A stretch of 64,000 bases of DNA from Sweltsa coloradensis (taxonomy: Eukaryota; Arthropoda; Insecta; Plecoptera; Chloroperlidae): contig JAMZAV010002179.1 of assembly GCA_024449915.1 (NCBI GenBank), positions 1-64,000 of the forward strand, read 5' to 3'. The notes under the pieces were generated by a model. It did no database searches. It was not told the DNA's origin and was given only the letters and a program-made list of their open reading frames with translations. This document shows, in pieces, positions 59,495-64,000 of this stretch. A program made the translations under genes and the position numbers. Each line of letters opens with the position of its first letter. The first letter of the stretch is position 1.

Positions 59495-62400
59495 AACTCG
59501 ATTTCTAGTAGAGTCTGCACCCAGGTATACGGCCAGTGTACCCCCACTACCGGACCTCGGCCCTGTGGTCGGAAGGGAGGACATTCAATAGAGTTGAATA
59601 GAACTTGAAAGGGTGGTTTGAATTCATAATTTACCTGTCATTGTTTACTATCGCGTGTACTTAAAACATATTAATATGAGGGAAATTGTTACATTTTCCG
59701 AAAAAATCGAACACAATATTGTAAATACGATTGAAATTGGCTTTTGAATGAAAATTTTCAGGCAAAATTAGATTTTTTGTCATATACAAACCCCATGTGT
59801 GTCTCCCTTTGAATACACATGTTACGTGATGTCCAGGAGAGAAACACACAACCACAACAACGTTGCATCCAATATTAGCAATTAGATATGAAAATTGTAA
59901 TAACAACTTGATAATAAGCCTACAATAATACAATTAATAAAACGAAATGCGGAGTGCGTAATACAATTTTATTATGAACAACAAGACATTAATGAGAACC
60001 TTACAATATTACCTCTTTTCATCAGAAGTAATTAGCCTTGCCTACTGTCATTAGCTCCGTATTCGTTTCTAAGTAGGGATGCTGCCGTGCCGTCTGTTCT
60101 TGAGAGGGCGATCACATCGCGTGAAATGAATGACATATATTGCCAAACATTAGAATCGATTTATAACACATATTTTAGTCTTGTATGTGTACTGTCGCTT
60201 ACGCCGGTATAAAATCTGGAGACATAAATTCTTCTCGTTATTCCGGCGGGTCAGGAGGCGGTTGGGACAAAAACAGGACCGTGGTGCTGACAATGAGGTC
60301 CGCCTCAACGTGCGTCTCGTGAAATAGCCCCCCCCCCCCCCCCCCCCCCCTGTATACCCAATAAACTTACAATTATCCCGCATGAACGATTTCGAAAAGC
60401 TTCGACTTCCAACAAACACGATTTTATCTTGAATTCCAAGAATTAGTTAATCCATTTGGAGTGAAGATGTCAACATTTTTGTGTTCTACAATATACGCAC
60501 AACCCTTCCTGTCTTTCTGACTTTTGCAAGTTCAGTGTGGGTTAGAACTTTGAAGAGTACGTATACAGTGAGTGAGTGAGTGATAGGTTGTACTGTGTTT
60601 TTTACTGTGAATAATAGGCCCTAATGCACCGTGTTTCTGAAAACTAAAACTATGTTGTGTTATGTTATGTTGTAGATCGGATAGTTTAGAGCAACATGTT
60701 TCTTCGGTATTGTCGTACATTTTTTAGGGTAATTGGTGTGTGTTAGTAATTTTATGTATCTTCGCACTGACAAAGGTTCGAACTGTTATTATGTAAGAAC
60801 TTTTGCTGTTTTACCGTGTGTTTTGTTTTTATATTAATTTTCTTCCGTAACGAGTTCACATCGAGTTCAGTTCGGCAGCAATGGCGGAAATTGGAAATCG
60901 CGATCAGTCTCCTGAGAAGTATTTACATACAAGGTCTACGGGTAAAAAACTTACAAGTAAAGAACGCGTGCTTGTATTAACTGTGTATGCAATTTACGCA
61001 AAGAAAATCCGAACGAGTTAGTCAAGGTAATTGCCGAAAAGGCGGCAAAATTATGTGGTGTTTCGCAAAGAACAGTGATGCAGTGTAAAATGGAATTTAA
61101 CACTAATGGCGGTAAATTGACTACTCCCGGGAAGAAACGGCCTCGTGGCCCAGATAATGGAAACACACGCATGGACATTTATGAAGACTTCGTGTTATGT
61201 GCAGTGCGCAACAAAGTCATGGTCTTTTCCGACTAAATATTCCTCCAACTGTCAAAAGGGTTAGGGAAGCAATAAATATGATCCCGATTCCCAATTTGAG
61301 CACCTCCACCGTATTTAGGCTGATGAAAGATATGGGATTTGAATAAAAAAAAACAAAAGCGACGTTCAATTTTTATTGAAAGAGAAGATATTCAGCTGTG
61401 GAGGAGACGTTATTTGCGACAGATAAAAATTGCGAGAAGTCAAGGTAAACGTATTTATTATCTTGACGAGACCTGGGTAAATGCAGGACATACGCATGCA
61501 TCAGCGTGGACGGATACTACAATAAAAAGTTCGAAAAGAGCATTTCTATCCGGGCATACGACTGGACTTAAACAACCTTCGGGCAAGGGCCGACGTCTTG
61601 TTGTTGGGCATGTTGGCAGTGACCAGGGCTTTCTGATGGAGGTGCCTTCGTTTTCAAGGCTAAAAAGTCATCTGGGGACTATCACCAGGAAATGGATGGC
61701 CCAAAGTTTGACGGATGGCTTGAAACGTTCGTTCCCAATATGGAACCCAACTCTGTGTTAGTAATAGATAACGCCCCATATCATACAGTGGAGATGAGAA
61801 ATCCCAACAATGAGTTGGAAAAAACGTGACATTCAAGATTGGCTTTTGGCAAAAGGAATCCCTTTTAACGAAACTATGATTAAAGTTGAACTAATGCAAA
61901 AAGTAAACTTAAACAAACCCCCCGGTCAAGAAATATACGCGCAGATGAAATGGTGAAAAATGCTGGCCACACAATTGTAAGGCTACCACCGTACCATTGC
62001 GAGTTAAATCCCATCGAAAATGTTTGGAGTCAATTGAAAAGATATGTAGCTTCTAATAATACGTCATTCAACATTGATAAAGTGAAAGATCTTGTGTATG
62101 AAGGATTCAATAATGTCACAACCACAAACAATGGAACAATTACGTCAAAAATGTTATTAAACAAGAAGAAGAAATGTGGGAAATCGATGGCATTACAGAT
62201 ACAGTTGTCGATCAAATGATCATTAGCACCGCGATGATTCAGACACTTCGAGTGAAGAAGATGATGATGATAACGACATGCTTGCTATGCCGCTCTCAAA
62301 CTAAAGACAGAAGCCCCCCTCTCAATATCCGAAGGCAACCCTGCCATTGAAACGTGATAAATAAGGTAAGGCTTTTGTTTGATGTTATGAAAAATTACCT

Positions 62401-62952
62401 CCGATGAACGGTGATATTGACATTATATGTTCTCAGTATGTATTGTTGTTATGATCGTTTTCTCACGCGCTCGCGCTCTGCAATTCATTTTATTGTTTGT
62501 ATTCTGTAGGCTTATTATCAAGTTGTTATTACCATTTTCATTACAAATTGCTAATATTGGGTCCCAAGGATGCAACGTTGTTGTGGTTGTGTGTTTCTCT
62601 CCTGGGACATATCGTACGTATCGTAACATGTGTATTCAAAGGGAGACACACATGGGGTTTGTATATATGACAAATAGTCTAATTTTGCCTGAAAATTTTT
62701 CATTCAAAAGCCAATTTCAATCGTATTTACAATATTGTGTTCGATTTTTTCAGAAAATGTAACAATTTCCCTCATATTAATATGTTTTAGGTACACGCGA
62801 TAGTAAACAATGACAGTGAATTATGAATTCAAACCACCCTTTCAAGTTCTATTCAAGTCCATTGCTGTCCTCCCTTCCGACCGCAGGGCCGAGGTCCAGT
62901 AGTGGGGGTTAGACTGGCCGTATACCTGGGTGCAGACTCTATAGAAATCGAG
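59495..62952 (+). mobile_element. DD82E-type IS630-Tc1-mariner transposon, copy 2, 3,458 bp
   Basis: Same ends and TIRs of about 450 bp as copy 1, in the opposite orientation. On the left it follows CCTA and a run of A. On the right its last bases (AGAAATCGAG) adjoin directly the AACTCG start of copy 3, without TA. A poly-C run of about 25 bases lies at 60328-60351. Length differs from copy 1 by only 4 bp. Confidence 0.85.
60881..62304 (+). pseudogene. DD82E-type transposase with several single-base frame breaks
   Basis: Starts MAEIGNRDQSPEKYLHTRST and ends AMPLSN as in copy 1, but the frame is broken several times by one-base gains or losses: near 60990 (loss of A), 61218, 61275, 61345 (in an A run), 61636, 61795, 61920 and 62125. 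Readable pieces include YLDETWVNAGHTHASAWTDT and LPPYHCELNPIENVWSQLK. Almost all changes from copy 1 are indels in short homopolymers. Confidence 0.85.
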
Positions 62953-64000
62953 AACTCGATTTCTAGTAGAGTCTGCACCCAGGTATACGGCCAGTGTACC
63001 CCCACTACCGGACCTCGGCCCTGTGGTCGGAAGGGAGGACATTCAATAGAGTTGAATAGAACTTGAAAGGGTGGTTTGAATTCATAATTACCTGTCATTG
63101 TTTACTATCGCGTGTACTTAAAACATATTAATATGAGGGAAATTGTTACATTTTCCGAAAAAATCGAACACAATATTGTAAATACGATTGAAATTGGCTT
63201 TTGAATGAAAATTTTCAGGCAAAATTAGATTTTTTGTCATATACAAACCCCATGTGTGTCTCCCTTTGAATACACATGTTACGTGATGTCCAGGAGAGAA
63301 ACACACAACCACAACAACGTTGCATCCAATATTAGCAATTAGATATGAAAATTGTAATAACAACTTGATAATAAGCCTACAATAATACAATTAATAAAAC
63401 GAATGCGGAGTGCGTAATACAATTTTATTATGAACAACAAGACATTAATGAGAACCTTACAATATTACCTCTTTTCATCAGAAGTAATTAGCCTTGCCTA
63501 CTGTCATTAGCTCCGTATTCGTTTCTAAGTAGGGATGCTGCCGTGCCGTCTGTTCTTGAGAGGGCGATCACATCGCGTGAAATGAATGACATATATTGCC
63601 AAACATTAGAATCGATTTATAACACATATTTTAGTCTTGTATGTGTACTGTCGCTTACGCCGGTATAAAATCTGGAGACATAAATTCTTCTCGTTATTCC
63701 GGCGGGTCAGGAGGCGGTTGGGACAAAACGGGACCGTGGTGCTGACAATGAGGTCCGTCTCAACGTGCGTCTCGTGTAATAGCCCCCCCCCCACCCCCGT
63801 GTATACCCAATAACTTACAATTATCCCGCATGAACGATTTCGAAAAGCTTCGACTTCCAACAAACACGATTTTATCTTGAATTCCAAGAATTAGTTAATC
63901 CATTTGGAGTGAAGATGTCAACATTTTTGTGTTCTACAATATACGCACAACCCTTCCTGTCTTTCTGACTTTTGCAAGTTCAGTGTGGGTTAGAACTTTG
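62953..64000 (+). mobile_element. DD82E-type transposon, copy 3 (first 1,048 bp, runs off the window)
   Basis: Begins AACTCGATTTCTAGTAGAGT directly after copy 2, in the same orientation, and follows the first 1,050 bp of copy 2 nearly base for base. Differences are mainly the poly-C length (about 63783) and single bases. The transposase start would lie about 330 bp beyond the window. Confidence 0.85.

Overview
The window looks like chromosomal DNA from an invertebrate metazoan, probably an arthropod or another marine invertebrate. The reasons are spliced-gene signals, an invertebrate-type NACHT-ankyrin gene, tRNA-derived SINEs, non-LTR retrotransposon remains, a Tc1/mariner-related transposon with an unusually wide catalytic spacing, and microsatellites. 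I cannot name the species. There are no bacterial operons, rRNAs or CRISPR arrays.

The only host-type gene is at the left edge (1-4300, minus strand). It runs from an N-terminal PD-(D/E)XK-like nuclease module, through an octapeptide tandem repeat of about 1 kb, to a NACHT NTPase and ankyrin repeats that leave the window. Two single-base frame breaks interrupt it. The order nuclease, STAND NTPase, repeats resembles prokaryotic antiviral STAND proteins.

The rest is almost entirely repetitive DNA, often nested. 5.4-12.4 kb: inverted-repeat elements, a LINE C-terminal remnant, Helentron-like fragments, SINEs and a TA-flanked MITE. 13.7-17.4 kb: a 5'-truncated LINE whose 3' UTR holds a Helentron-like element, a tRNA-derived SINE and a palindrome with hammerhead-like motifs. 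17.5-18.2 kb: a tandem tRNA-like array. 22.3-26.2 kb: a satellite array with a unit of about 50-57 bp. 32.4-35.9 kb: a minus-strand LINE split by a 1,852-bp hAT-like element with a perfect 8-bp target duplication, next to a second LINE tail.

36.9-42.8 kb: a composite flanked by long inverted repeats, holding a decayed copy of a protein family common in invertebrate genomes (NYARW...GNPF motifs). 44-45.5 kb: another LINE remnant and a Harbinger-type MITE that keeps one MADF exon. 48-56 kb: two copies of a repeat of about 1.7 kb. One copy has been split by a 3.46-kb IS630-Tc1-mariner transposon with catalytic spacing DD82E and terminal inverted repeats of about 450 bp. A second full-length copy lies at 59.5-62.95 kb and a third begins at 62,953 and runs off the window.

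Most element assignments rest on termini, target duplications and protein motifs read by eye. Family names without protein evidence (Helentron-like, Penelope-like) are inferences.
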